A DNA stretch of 64,000 nucleotides from Mucilaginibacter ginsenosidivorax (lineage in GTDB: Bacteria > Bacteroidota > Bacteroidia > Sphingobacteriales > Sphingobacteriaceae). The notes under the pieces were generated by a model. That model saw only the letters and a program-made list of their open reading frames with translations. It was not told the origin of the DNA and did not search any database. Both the position numbers and the translations under genes were made by a program. Positions 54,020 through 62,900 of this stretch are shown here, one piece after another. Within the stretch, counting starts at the first letter, position 1; each line of letters starts with the position of its first letter. The stretch is from contig NZ_CP042437.1 in NCBI RefSeq assembly GCF_007971525.1, positions 310,001-374,000 on the forward strand, given 5' to 3'.

Positions 54020-54220
54020 AAAGATAACAATGGCAATATTCTGGTGAACGGCGATACGGTGGTCACGGTTAAAAACCTCCGGTAAAAGAAACATCCCAAA
54101 CCAGTAAGACCGGCACTAAGGTCAAAAATATCCGCTTAACAGTAAGCGATCATCATATTCACTGTAAGATCGACGGCGTCGGCGCGACGGCGCTCAAATC
54201 ATAATTCGTTAAAAAAGCTA
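54020..54220 (+). pseudogene. PhnA/YjdM-family zinc-ribbon protein, remnant
   Basis: The plus strand still encodes the C-terminal half of a PhnA/YjdM-type protein: [21 protein letters not shown], a stop and frame change, then [30 protein letters not shown], a TAA and FVKKA. Intact family members have DGDxVTVIKDLKVKG and GTKVKNIRL...HxIDCKIDGFGxMxLKSEFVKKA in this order. The N-terminal zinc ribbon is missing. It is therefore a dead relic. Confidence 0.75.
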
Positions 54221-54242
54221 AATGTCCCGGATGTTTGCGCGC

Positions 54243-55138
54243 TTATTCAGTCAGAAACCTGGGTCCGGCAATTGAGGTACCTAACTTTTCGTTAAGGCGT
54301 TTGATCAAATAAGCACACGCTTCAGGCACAAATTGTTCGTTATGCTGGTGCATGAAGAACCATACTGTTTTCAGCCCCTTGGTTTTCCAGGTATTCAGCC
54401 TTTCCACCCATTCGTCCATCCTGGTGTAATCGCTTGGGGCCAGGTCGTTACCAACAAAACGAATGACGGCCTGGTTGTTAGTCAATTCCATATGAACACA
54501 ATCCCTTCTGCCTGCGGTATCCGAAATCACTGTACCTATATTTAGTTCCCGGAGCAATTCAAACAGCTCATGCCGATTTGAATCAATGCCAAACCAATCT
54601 TTATGCCGTACTTCTACACTGACCTTCACGGACGGCGGTAAAGATTGCAGGTAGGATTTGAGTTGGGGAAAGCTTTTCGGCGAGAAATTTTCGCCCAGTT
54701 GCAGCAATAAGGGGCCCAGGTGATTTCCGAACGCATCCAGGCTTTCATAAAATTTAGCCGTTTGTTCTTCCGCATTGGCCAGCCGGCGTATATGGGTGAT
54801 ATGCTGCGGGAACTTCGGGCAAAACTTAAAACCCGGTGCATCAGCGACCTGTTGCACCCACCGGTTGAGTTGCTCTGCAGTGTAGATCGAATAAAAAGTA
54901 GGACCGAACTCGACCGTATTAAAATTCTTGCAGTAGAGCGGAAGCAAAGCGTTGCCACGGTTTTCCGGGGATAAATTTTGCCCATCCAGCCCTTCTCGCC
55001 CCATTTAGGTGCACCTACGAACACCTGCAATTCACCGTCATCTTTAGTTGCGGCCAGTGTACGCCTGGTCCCGGCCGTATCCGGAGGCAGCGAAAAGTCA
55101 ATCGCTGCAATGGCGTCGTCAACATGTCCAAATTCCAT
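54243..55138 (-). pseudogene. DUF72-family protein, split by a frameshift
   Basis: The N-terminal part (55138 to about 54970) reads LQVFVGAPKWGEKGWMGKIYP, the typical DUF72 start, in one frame. The rest (about 54970 to 54243) continues in another frame as GNALLPLYCKNFNTVEFGPTFY, FCPKFPQHITHI, SVKVSVEVRHKDWF and VWFFMHQHNEQFVPEAC. The change lies in a C/G/A run near 54965-54970. Together they form a normal DUF72 protein of about 298 codons. The family has a TIM-barrel fold with a role not firmly known. One base is gained or lost, which could be a sequencing error. Confidence 0.75.
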
Positions 55139-55207
55139 TTTGTAAAATTAAATAATAAGGAAGTACCGTAGCAAAAATCTTCGTTTTAAATGTTTTATTT
55201 TGTAACG

Positions 55208-55438
55208 ATGGAAGACTACGGATACCCGGTGATCGGCTTTGGCCTCGAATATGGCAGCCGATTGATCTATTGTGAAGCGGTGATGAAGGACGGCCATTAT
55301 GACGTTCTCTTTGATGGCAAATGGATGGCGTCGATCGCGTATAACGATCACTGGGACTGGATGCTGGACTCCGGCATGATCCTGCCCGAAGAGACCATTG
55401 CGGAAATCGGTTTGAGAATAGAGAGCCATTATCAATAA
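55208..55438 (+). CDS. hypothetical protein, 76 residues
   Basis: Taking the ATG at 55208 gives a protein starting MEDYGYPVIGFGLEYGSRLI; an upstream ATG at 55190 overlaps a possible promoter box. The rest is YCEAVMKDGHYDVLFDGKWM, AYNDHWDWMLDSGMIL and PEETIAEIGLRIESHYQ. It has no known family but has a broken relative at 29.4-29.6 kb. It is 17 bp before the Fpg-like gene and probably co-transcribed with it. Confidence 0.6.
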   Translation: MEDYGYPVIGFGLEYGSRLIYCEAVMKDGHYDVLFDGKWMASIAYNDHWDWMLDSGMILPEETIAEIGLRIESHYQ

Positions 55439-55455
55439 AAGGAAAAACAATACTT

Positions 55456-56226
55456 ATGCCCGAGATACCCGACCTCAATATATTCAGCGGCAACCTCGCC
55501 AAACGGCTTGTGGGTAGGACGTTAAGCAACATTCACATTGGGGTTCCGCGAAAACTTAAGGAACCCGAAGCTGCCTTTAAAGCAGCTCTTGAAGGAAGGC
55601 AACTGACGGCGGTCAGGCGGGTGGGAAAGCAACTGTACTTCGAATTTGACCGGCATGTCCTGGGTCTTCACCTGATGCTGTACGGGTCCATGCACTGGTA
55701 CGAAAGTAAAAACGAGCATAAGTTTACGATCGCCGAGCTGCTTTTTTCGGATGGTACGGGACTTGCCATTACCGACTGGCAGAAATCGGTCACGCTGACC
55801 CTTGATCCGGAAATATCAACGGTGCCTGACGCGCTGGCGCTAAAGGAAGGCTACCTGGAAACAGCACTGAAGAAGATCGGCCGGCCGATCAAAACTGTAC
55901 TGACCGATGGAAAGCTCGTCCAGGGTATCGGCAATGCCTACGGAGACGAGATCCTTTACGCGGCAAACCTGTCCCCTTTTTCTATAGCCGCTAAAATCCC
56001 TGAAGCGAAAATCGATACCCTGACCAAAGCGATCAAACAAGTATTAACAGAGGCGGAAGCACATATCCTTCAAAACTTCCCGGATACCATTACGGAGAAG
56101 GAACGCGATTTTCTAAAGGTCCACCTGCCCAAACACAAGCTGACGCCCAATGGCGAACCTATTTTGGTTGCAGAGATCGCCTCACGAAAAACGTACTATA
56201 CCGAAGGCCAGGAGTTATTTGAGTAA
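55456..56226 (+). CDS. Fpg/Nei-family DNA glycosylase without zinc finger
   Basis: The protein has 256 residues and begins MPEIPDL with the catalytic Pro1. The H2TH region reads GIGNAYGDEILYAANLSPFS. The C-terminal finger lacks the four cysteines (GEPILVAEIASRKTYYTEGQELF), so this is also a zincless enzyme. It is clearly homologous to the one at 35.0-35.8 kb, which has Ala in place of Pro1. The enzyme should remove oxidised bases. It probably shares a transcript with the preceding small gene. Confidence 0.9.
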   Translation: MPEIPDLNIFSGNLAKRLVGRTLSNIHIGVPRKLKEPEAAFKAALEGRQLTAVRRVGKQLYFEFDRHVLGLHLMLYGSMHWYESKNEHKFTIAELLFSDGTGLAITDWQKSVTLTLDPEISTVPDALALKEGYLETALKKIGRPIKTVLTDGKLVQGIGNAYGDEILYAANLSPFSIAAKIPEAKIDTLTKAIKQVLTEAEAHILQNFPDTITEKERDFLKVHLPKHKLTPNGEPILVAEIASRKTYYTEGQELFE

Positions 56227-56253
56227 CGTTATTTGAGAAAGTTACTAGGCGAT

Positions 56254-56631
56254 TTAACGTATCAGTTGTATTGTGGCCTGATCTTTATGACCGTCAAAGT
56301 ACTTTTTTAACACCGCCTCTAAAACAGAACCCGCGCCCTCGACCAGCGCAAATAGCGTCATGCTGGGGCGTAGCTTCAGGTCATCGGGGTTGTCCATCAC
56401 CTGAGGCGCATTATGGCTGTCCAATCCCAATAACGCGGCAGTAATTTCCTTTATACGTTTGCCAGGCACCGGGTGCGCGAGGTAATCTGTCGCCTCGGCC
56501 AGATCGGCGATGGCATATCCTTTGGCCATGTCACTACAACCCAGCCCCGCGATCTGCGGAAAAACATACCACATCCAATGGCTTCGTTTACGGCCGGATT
56601 TGATCTCCGTTAAGGCAGTAGCCTTCACCAT
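56254..56631 (-). CDS. DUF1810-family protein, shortened N-terminus
   Basis: The protein has 125 residues. It has the DUF1810 core TEIKSGRKRSHWMWYVFPQIAGLG, a YAIADLAEATDYLAHPVPGKRIKEI segment and LRPSMTLFALVEGAGSVLEAVL. Family members normally begin about 20 residues earlier (a helix ending in ALxEI), and in this sequence the frame upstream of the ATG soon runs into stops. It may be a 5'-truncated copy. Its start lies by a change of gene orientation and content, so a mobile-element boundary may be nearby. Confidence 0.75.
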   Translation of the reverse strand: MVKATALTEIKSGRKRSHWMWYVFPQIAGLGCSDMAKGYAIADLAEATDYLAHPVPGKRIKEITAALLGLDSHNAPQVMDNPDDLKLRPSMTLFALVEGAGSVLEAVLKKYFDGHKDQATIQLIR

Positions 56632-56772
56632 AGTTTTAATTTGAAACAGTCCTGTGTTTCAAAAAAGCAATGGTGGCCGGAGGCGGGTATTGATTTTTTG
56701 AAAGTCAGGCGACCCAACACGCCAGACTACCTGTTGCGGATGAAAGCAGCAAGTGGCAGTCTGGCGTGCGAT

Positions 56773-56964
56773 TTATTCGCTTTTCAGCCTCAACAGCTTT
56801 TGGTACACATCTTCCCAATAGGCCTGCAAGCCGTCATCCAGTAATTTGAACGAGGGGTCGGTATGCCTGTAATGGCGGTAATCATCCGCCTGCATGATCG
56901 CCAGTTCCAAATCTGTCACGGTCATTTCTTTTCCGCCTAAATCAATGATTTTCATCTTGCTCAT
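56773..56964 (-). CDS. small protein at the end of the PRTRC operon
   Basis: The protein has 63 residues: MSKMKIIDLGGKEMTVTDLE, AIMQADDYRHYRHTDPSFKL, DDGLQAYWEDVYQKLLRL. It begins 1 bp after the ThiF gene and is of helical, acidic character. No function is known, but I recall similar small genes next to PRTRC cassettes in Bacteroidota. The start could also be the ATG at 56955. Confidence 0.6.
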   Translation of the reverse strand: MSKMKIIDLGGKEMTVTDLELAIMQADDYRHYRHTDPSFKLLDDGLQAYWEDVYQKLLRLKSE

Positions 56965-56965
56965 T

Positions 56966-57853
56966 TTATATTATGCAGCTTTCTTTTTTAGTCCTTTTTG
57001 GCTTCATCGGAACGATAACGACAACCGGAACGGCAACCTTTATGGGCTGCATTCTGAATTCTTTAAGGTTGAGGAAAAAGCCCCGGTTAACTAACATCCC
57101 TTCCCGGAACAGTTGCCATAACAGGGATGACCCGGCATTGGCCAATGCTGAATTAATAAATAAATCCTGTTTGGTGAGGGCTTCCGCCAACGAACAACTT
57201 GGCGTATTATCGGTGCTTTCCGAGGCCAGAAGCAGTTCCCGAAATTCATCGGTAATCATCGACAGGGTTTCTACGGTTTGATACTTTTTCATTTCCGGCT
57301 GCTGTACTTTACCGATGGTCGATAGCAACACCTGTCCTGAAAAACGGCTGTTGCCGAAGTCCATGTAATAAACTAGTCTGTTACGGCCATGCCCGGAGTG
57401 TTTATGCAGATTTTTCAAGATGTCGGCAATTTCCAGCCTTGCCTGTACGGTATCTACGCAGGAGATGGTCAACCCAGCCTGTGCCAGTTCCGGCTGTTGT
57501 TTGAAAGTAGCCTTGTCATATCGTGCAGTTACCGCTTTCCAGTTTGTCCCGAAAAACAGGTTCACCCGGTTAATGAGGGCAACCGCTTTATATTGTTTGA
57601 GTTCAGCGGTGGCGAATAGCTGCCTGCCTAAGTTGGCACGTTCCACTTTATCATCGTCAAACAGGCGCACAAACAGGCCGGGATGGTTCAGTTCAATAAG
57701 CGCATGGTTCATTCTCGCCAAAGCGGTAAGCACCTGGCTTCCCGTCCCCCCTGCCCCGATCAGGTTAACCACAATCGGGTTATAGGGGTTAAGCCATTCC
57801 TTTTCCACGATATGAACGGCTGTCAGAGGCTGTTTTATTTTAATTTTCTTCAT
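56966..57853 (-). CDS. PRTRC system ThiF-family protein
   Basis: The protein has 295 residues. The E1-like nucleotide-binding motif VVNLIGAGGTGSQVL is at about 28-42, followed by a LFDDDKVERANLGRQLF segment that matches the ThiF/MoeB adenylation fold. The catalytic Cys is probably in SCVDT or later. In PRTRC cassettes (ParB-related, ThiF-related) this protein has an unknown adenylation role in plasmid or element maintenance. It overlaps the PRTRC protein B gene by 4 nt. Confidence 0.88.
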   Translation of the reverse strand: MKKIKIKQPLTAVHIVEKEWLNPYNPIVVNLIGAGGTGSQVLTALARMNHALIELNHPGLFVRLFDDDKVERANLGRQLFATAELKQYKAVALINRVNLFFGTNWKAVTARYDKATFKQQPELAQAGLTISCVDTVQARLEIADILKNLHKHSGHGRNRLVYYMDFGNSRFSGQVLLSTIGKVQQPEMKKYQTVETLSMITDEFRELLLASESTDNTPSCSLAEALTKQDLFINSALANAGSSLLWQLFREGMLVNRGFFLNLKEFRMQPIKVAVPVVVIVPMKPKRTKKESCII

Positions 57854-58593
57854 CGGATAAGCTGGTTAAGGGTTAAACCGTTTTTAACCAATAGCAATTC
57901 GTTAAACCTGTTTTCGGTGCTTACCTGTTGCTGCCATAATTGCACGATGTTCCCGTTTATCTGGCTTCCTCCGCTGATGGTATGGCTGAAATAGCTACCG
58001 AAAAAGTAAGCCTCCCATTGCGTCATGAAATTCTCCAAATGCGTCCCCCGGTCGATATTGATGTTCACATTGCCCATGCACACCCGTCCATCGGAATAGA
58101 TATTGAAATAGGGCGCATAATGCAAAGCTGTTTTGGCGGTGGGTTTGGACTTGCCTTTGACGGCAAAAATGAAAAGGCTGTCCCTCGTGGCTTTCCATAC
58201 CATTCCGGGAACATAAGCCTTACCGCAGGGGATGCCCAAATCTTTGACAAAGAACAATTCCCTTTGCTGTGGCGGTGTGTACCATACTGCATAGCCATTG
58301 GTATCGGCGTTGACATAGAGCAGGTTATTTGGAAACATTCCCTTTGATTTTAAAAAGCCGTTCTGCATTTCTGCACTGCTTTGCAATAATTCCGCTAAAG
58401 CGATGCTTTCCTGTAAGGATAAGGGATGCGCATTGATCGGATTTCCCTGCAAACCAATGTCGTAGCTTTCCACATACATGGAAACGGCTTCATCGGTATT
58501 GCTGTTATAGTCATTTTCCCGCTCGCAGTTGTAAATCAATAAGGCTTTATAGGGGATATATTTATCGTTAAACTCGTTGGTTACGTTATTCAT
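57850..58593 (-). CDS. PRTRC system protein B
   Basis: The protein has 247 residues and fits the PRTRC B family: YVNADTNGYAVWYTPPQQRELFF, IPCGKAYVPGMVWKATRDSL and GKSKPTAKTALHYAPYFNIYSDGRVCMGNV are typical. It has no signal or membrane segment, and a role is not known. It overlaps its neighbours by 4 and 8 nt, in the usual tight PRTRC arrangement. Confidence 0.88.
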   Translation of the reverse strand: MNNVTNEFNDKYIPYKALLIYNCERENDYNSNTDEAVSMYVESYDIGLQGNPINAHPLSLQESIALAELLQSSAEMQNGFLKSKGMFPNNLLYVNADTNGYAVWYTPPQQRELFFVKDLGIPCGKAYVPGMVWKATRDSLFIFAVKGKSKPTAKTALHYAPYFNIYSDGRVCMGNVNINIDRGTHLENFMTQWEAYFFGSYFSHTISGGSQINGNIVQLWQQQVSTENRFNELLLVKNGLTLNQLIR

Positions 58594-59738
58594 GGTCGTA
58601 TTTATTTAGTATTCCGCATAGTTTGTCTATCAAGTCAAAAAGCCGCCTTTCAAAATCAAGGTTGTTCAATATCTTCGGTTGCGGAGTATCAAATAACTGC
58701 ACAGATGTCGGCTCGTCTGTTACCCCACATTCCTGAAATTCGTTATTGACCACATCGAAAAGCATATCATAAAAGCAGTCGTTGCTGCTCCAGTAAAAAC
58801 TGACATATTGCTCCATCCTGATACGGTCGGTTTCTTCGGGTGCTACCAGTTCGTCATGGATATTGTCAAAAAGGGTACGGTTCGGGTATTCCCTAAACAG
58901 GGTCAGAAACTGGTCAGCCAGAGATTCCGTTTCCAAGTCCCGATCCCCGCACTGCCTGTAGGTTTGAATGTTCGATTCCCATCTCAGCAGATAGTTATGA
59001 TCCCGGATTAGGGTTACGAGGCGGTCACCCGCATGGTTGTGCAAATCCATGGCTTCGGTTTGTTCATCCCGGTACTGTTGCTCTTCGTCCCCCTCGTCAT
59101 CTGCTTCATCTATCCATTGCTGTAACACCGCATACTCACCGGACAAATAGCTGTCACTTTCGGTATGGTACGGCAGCTTTGCGATTTGGTACAGGTAGGC
59201 ATAAACAGACAGGAGCATTTCCGTCAAAGGCTGCTGCTGTGCAGTCTGCACCAAGTTCCATAACGGCCTTACCGGGATATAATACAGGCACATACCCGTA
59301 TCAAAATTTTTAAGTACCGCCAGTGTCGCGCTGTGCCGCTGTCTTTGATAATGATACAATCCGCATTTTTATCCTTAAGCTTCAGGGCTTCCTTTACCTG
59401 CATATAGGCAATGGTCACGTTCTGCGGAAAAGCGATGTCTGAAACATCCGGCTCAGGTATTTCATACACTGAACAGAGGTTGGTAAGGGAGCGGAAAAAT
59501 TCCGCTTCCACCTGCCTGTAGTTCCTCGCCTGTATTGCCCAAAAGGGCAGAAAGCGGTTCTTTAGAAAACCATTGGTACGATGCCCTGCGGTGCGCTCCT
59601 TTGCGGGTTGCGCCTTACTTCTCCGGCGTCCGGCAGTTTGTCGAGTTGTTGCGTGAAATTTTTGAATCGCTGATGCAGTTGCCATTGGTCGTTTTCTTTA
59701 TTAATGAGTATCTTACGTTTGATTTTGAGTTGTTTCAT
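58586..59738 (-). pseudogene. PRTRC-associated large protein, broken by two frameshifts
   Basis: Three frames make one protein. The N-terminus (59738, MKQLKIKRKILINKENDQWQ, QQLDKLPDAGEVRRN) stops near 59562. A second frame reads LKNRFLPFWAIQARNYRQVE, YEIPEPDVSDIAF and ADCIIIKDSGTA. A third reads LAVLKNFDTGMCLYYIPVRP and runs to 58586. The joins, near 59565 and 59330, look like single-base changes. It sits between PRTRC B and C genes. The identity within the cassette (for example protein F) could not be settled. Confidence 0.6.
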
Positions 59739-59743
59739 GGTCT

Positions 59744-59962
59744 TTATCCTTTCGTCCCCATCGTACTTTCAAAGCGGTACTGAATCTGGTCGTTTTTGAT
59801 TTCGGGGCCAACAATTTTGGCGTTGGTAAGAATTGGATAAGTTGCCGAGTAAAAGGTCATCACCGCTTCGGGGGCAAAAGCCTCACCGGGGTCTGTCAAT
59901 ACGATTTCTATATTATTTTCTTTGTGTAAAAACACTCGCTGTAATGTGCTTGTCGTTAACAT
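59744..59962 (-). CDS. PRTRC system protein C
   Basis: This 72-residue protein (MLTTSTLQRVFLHKENNIEI, VLTDPGEAFAPEAVMTFYSA, YPILTNAKIVGPEIKNDQIQ) is a typical short PRTRC protein C with a beta-rich fold. It lies 5 bp before the broken gene and 14 bp after the E gene. Function is not known. Confidence 0.85.
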   Translation of the reverse strand: MLTTSTLQRVFLHKENNIEIVLTDPGEAFAPEAVMTFYSATYPILTNAKIVGPEIKNDQIQYRFESTMGTKG

Positions 59963-59976
59963 GGCTTTCTGCGGTT

Positions 59977-60573
59977 TTAAGTATTAAATAATGATAGTGC
60001 CTGTGCCATCTGATCCCGCTTGCGGGTCAGGTCAGCTGATTTGGTTTTCAGTTCGGCTTCCTTTTCGGGGTAGTCAGTGGCTGATGGCAGCAGGGTTAAA
60101 GCTTCTTCGTACTTACAGGCAGCATTCAGTTCATTGATTTTGATCATGGTCTGAACGTAAGCCTTGCGCTTTTCCTCCTTATTGGGTTGTGGTTCGCCCA
60201 TTTCGATATCGCTGTCCGACGATTCGCCTGCTGCGGGTTTCGGTTTTGCGTTGTTCCTGTTCTTCTTGTCCTGCTCCATTTTGGAGGCTGAGCGAGCCTT
60301 TTCCAATTCCTTGTGGTAGGCATTCAGGTTGTGATACAGCCCTGCGGTTTCCTGTACGGGTTGGGTTATCGCCCCAAAAAAGCCCTCGTCCAATTCTGTT
60401 GCCGTCCCTTTGAACAACATGGGTGGTATAGCTTTGGTGGCGTTGTCCGCATTGTGCAGGCCGGTGAATAATGCAGATACGGTAAATTGCCCCTGTTCGT
60501 CGTTATGAATGGCAAATTTCCAGTTGCCGGGAACGTTCATTGCGTTTATGTTTTCAAAAAAGTTTGTTGTCAT
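59977..60573 (-). CDS. PRTRC system protein E
   Basis: The protein has 198 residues. The N-terminal domain (FFENINAMNVPGNWKFAIHN, GQFTVSALFTGLHNADNATK) matches PRTRC protein E, and is followed by a charged coil (DKKNRNNAKPKPAAGESSDSD) and a C-terminal helical part. The gene opens the tight B/C/E/ThiF group. A role is unknown. It starts 4 bp after the previous gene on the same strand. Confidence 0.85.
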   Translation of the reverse strand: MTTNFFENINAMNVPGNWKFAIHNDEQGQFTVSALFTGLHNADNATKAIPPMLFKGTATELDEGFFGAITQPVQETAGLYHNLNAYHKELEKARSASKMEQDKKNRNNAKPKPAAGESSDSDIEMGEPQPNKEEKRKAYVQTMIKINELNAACKYEEALTLLPSATDYPEKEAELKTKSADLTRKRDQMAQALSLFNT

Positions 60574-60577
60574 GTTT

Positions 60578-61249
60578 TTACTTTTTAGGTATGCGATTGT
60601 TCAGTTCAACTAAATGGTTTGCCGACCTGCCATCTGCGGTAAAGAGGTATTCATTGTTTAAAATGCTTTCCTTTATGGCGGTACTGGTCAGAAATTCGTA
60701 TTGATTTTCAAGCGATTCGTACAGATGGCGGTTCAGGGTTTCGGCAACCGACCGTAGCCATTCTTCCAGTTTGTCCAGTTCTTCAAAGATGTTATCATGC
60801 GTTTTGCCGTCCTTGACAACTTCCGAAATACCCAAATCTGTGACTACCCCGTATTGCCTTGACCTGCTAACAATCTGTGGTTCGCTTGGCAACAGGCCAC
60901 CTGCTACCAATGCCAATACCCTGCGGTCAACCTGCGGAACGGAAAATGAAAATTCCTGCATTGGGGCATAGTCTTTCCACGCTTCATTGGTGATTGCGCT
61001 TATCAGTTTGGGTATGTCAACCATAGCGGAAAAACCGCTGCCGTCCCCCTGTGAATAAAACCCCCTAAAGGTTATTTTATCTTTAATAACCGCTATTCCC
61101 ATATAAGAGCACAGTTCTATAAAATCCTCAAATTCATCGTCCCACCAATCAAAATTGACATTCAAATCCCGATAGGTCGTTAGTGCCTTTCCTTTGGTTT
61201 CCCTGTCCAGTTCGTTAAAGCTGTACAGTTTGAGTGTTAGCGTTTTCAT
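60578..61249 (-). CDS. hypothetical protein in the element maintenance block
   Basis: The protein has 223 residues. It begins MKTLTLKLYSFNELDRETKG and has a GFYSQGDGSGFSAMVDI stretch, reminiscent of antirestriction or phage-type proteins that carry FYSQGDG. No other domain is recognised. The 5' end overlaps the preceding gene by 35 nt, which suggests coupling. It is placed upstream of the PRTRC genes. Confidence 0.7.
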   Translation of the reverse strand: MKTLTLKLYSFNELDRETKGKALTTYRDLNVNFDWWDDEFEDFIELCSYMGIAVIKDKITFRGFYSQGDGSGFSAMVDIPKLISAITNEAWKDYAPMQEFSFSVPQVDRRVLALVAGGLLPSEPQIVSRSRQYGVVTDLGISEVVKDGKTHDNIFEELDKLEEWLRSVAETLNRHLYESLENQYEFLTSTAIKESILNNEYLFTADGRSANHLVELNNRIPKK

Positions 61250-61742
61250 CGTTCCGTTGTTTAAGGTTGGTAAATTTTGTACTGCCGTCCGGCATTTTCC
61301 ATAGTTCTGTCAGGTTGTACCCGTCTTCCTCAAATAGGTAGTTCAGGTATTCCTTTACTGTTTTTGCGGTATAGTTTTCCGAACAGAGTTTGTCTATAAA
61401 TTTGCATTTGGTCTGCATGAGCCATTTGCAAACGGCAACCGCATCCCGTGCCTCGTCCGCCGTCCCGCCCCCCGACAGTTTAAAGGAAAATTCACCCATG
61501 CGCAACCAAAAGAAATTCCTGTGAAGGGCTTCTTTGGTAATCGGCCGTTCCCAATCAGGCAGTTGTTTTTTGCCTTCGGGGTCGTGATTGATGTAGTCTG
61601 CTTCCTCCTGCAGGTATTGCCATGAGTTAAACTTATTGCCTGTATTCGCGCCATAAATATTGGTTAGCTGTGCGTTCAGTGCTGTTATAAAATCATCGTT
61701 GCGGTGGGTTTCTTTGAGTACTACGGTCATGTATCGTCCCAT
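61215..61742 (-). CDS. hypothetical protein in the element maintenance block
   Basis: The protein has 175 residues: MGRYMTVVLKETHRNDDFIT, YLQEEADYINHDPEGKKQLP, EMGEFS-type strands (RMGEFSFKLSGGGTADEARD) and a C-terminal LNYLFEEDGYNLTELWKMPD. No family is recognised. It follows the DUF932 gene by 53 bp and overlaps the next gene by 35 nt. Confidence 0.7.
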   Translation of the reverse strand: MGRYMTVVLKETHRNDDFITALNAQLTNIYGANTGNKFNSWQYLQEEADYINHDPEGKKQLPDWERPITKEALHRNFFWLRMGEFSFKLSGGGTADEARDAVAVCKWLMQTKCKFIDKLCSENYTAKTVKEYLNYLFEEDGYNLTELWKMPDGSTKFTNLKQRNDENANTQTVQL

Positions 61743-61795
61743 AATTTTGCTTTCTAATGTTTTAAAATGAGGGGGATTGCCCCGCCTATTGATTA

Positions 61796-62854
61796 TCAGT
61801 TAAGGGTTAAAATTTCTGAACCGCTTTGGGCATAACCGAGGCATAAGTCAAACGCCACCTGTGTGCGCAGTTGCACCGTACCGCCTATAATGGATTTTAC
61901 TTTGGCTTCATCGTCCTTGTATTCCTTGACATTTTGAAAGTAACCTGTGATGGCATTGAACGCCCCGAACAAAGTGCCTTTGGTGGTTTCGGTCTGTTGG
62001 GTCGGGCTTGCCATTGCGTATATAAAGGCGTTATCGCAGATGTTCTTAAAAACAGTGGATAGCTCCTCCCCTGTTTTCAGGCTTTTTAGCACTTCCTTGC
62101 TCGGTGCCATAGCCTGTTGGATAAGCTTCATGACGTCCTTATCGGTAATGCGCACTTTTGTCCATTGGTTAAAGATGCCGTCCAGTTCATCGGCCATTTT
62201 GTTAGAGATACCCATGACCTTGTGGGCTTCCTTTAGCCTGTCCTCTGCGCTTGCGGTATGGCGTATCTTAATCGTATTGGAGCTGTTACGGAGTGCAGCA
62301 CTTAGGGTATTTTGGCAAACAATTCTAACGGGGGTAAATGCTGCGGTGATACTGCCCGAACCATCGTGCGAGGTGGCCAGGAAAAGGTATTTTTCAATAT
62401 AATCGTCCTTGCCTACTTTGATATAGCCGGGGAGTTTGGCGGTGATAAATATGCGTTCGCCATTGCCTAAAGCCCCTGCGGTCTCTTATTGCATCCCATC
62501 CCCGCCGACAATGGCATCAAAGAAGCTGAATGCGTCCCGGTTCTGTACAATGCTGTAATCCCTGCCAACTACACCTAAAACGGTATTGTTATCGGTGCGC
62601 ATGGTGGCATAGTAGTTAGGGACGGCAATGTCCAGTCCTGCAATTAACTTGCCCTCATTGCCTACGGTCATTGCCCTGTTTTGAGTAAAGAGCGGTGATT
62701 TGATCACCTCATAGTCAAGCCCTGCGAATTGCAATGCCTCTTTACTGGTGGGGTAATCCTGTACAATTTGCCCTAAGCCGTGCCATGCCTTTTGCTTTAC
62801 GCTGAAAAAACTGTACTGTCCTGTTTGCTCGTTGAAATTGATATTGTGTGCCAT
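61796..62854 (-). pseudogene. DUF932-family protein with an in-frame TAA
   Basis: A single frame from 62854 to 61796 encodes 353 codons. The N-terminal part (MAHNINFNEQTGQYSFFSVK, AWHGLGQIV) and the C-terminal part (KMADELDGIFNQWTKVRI, QVAFDLCLGYAQSGSEIL) are typical of phage/plasmid DUF932 proteins. One TAA at 62488-62486 interrupts GGDGMQ-stop-ETAGALGNGERIF. No frameshift is needed to restore it; a Tyr codon there would fit. It is a nonsense allele, an error or a readthrough site. DUF932 proteins are common in mobile elements, with no clear function. Confidence 0.8.
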
Positions 62855-62900
62855 GATGTTTAATTCTTAATGTTTAGAAATTTGTCAATGATGGATTTGC

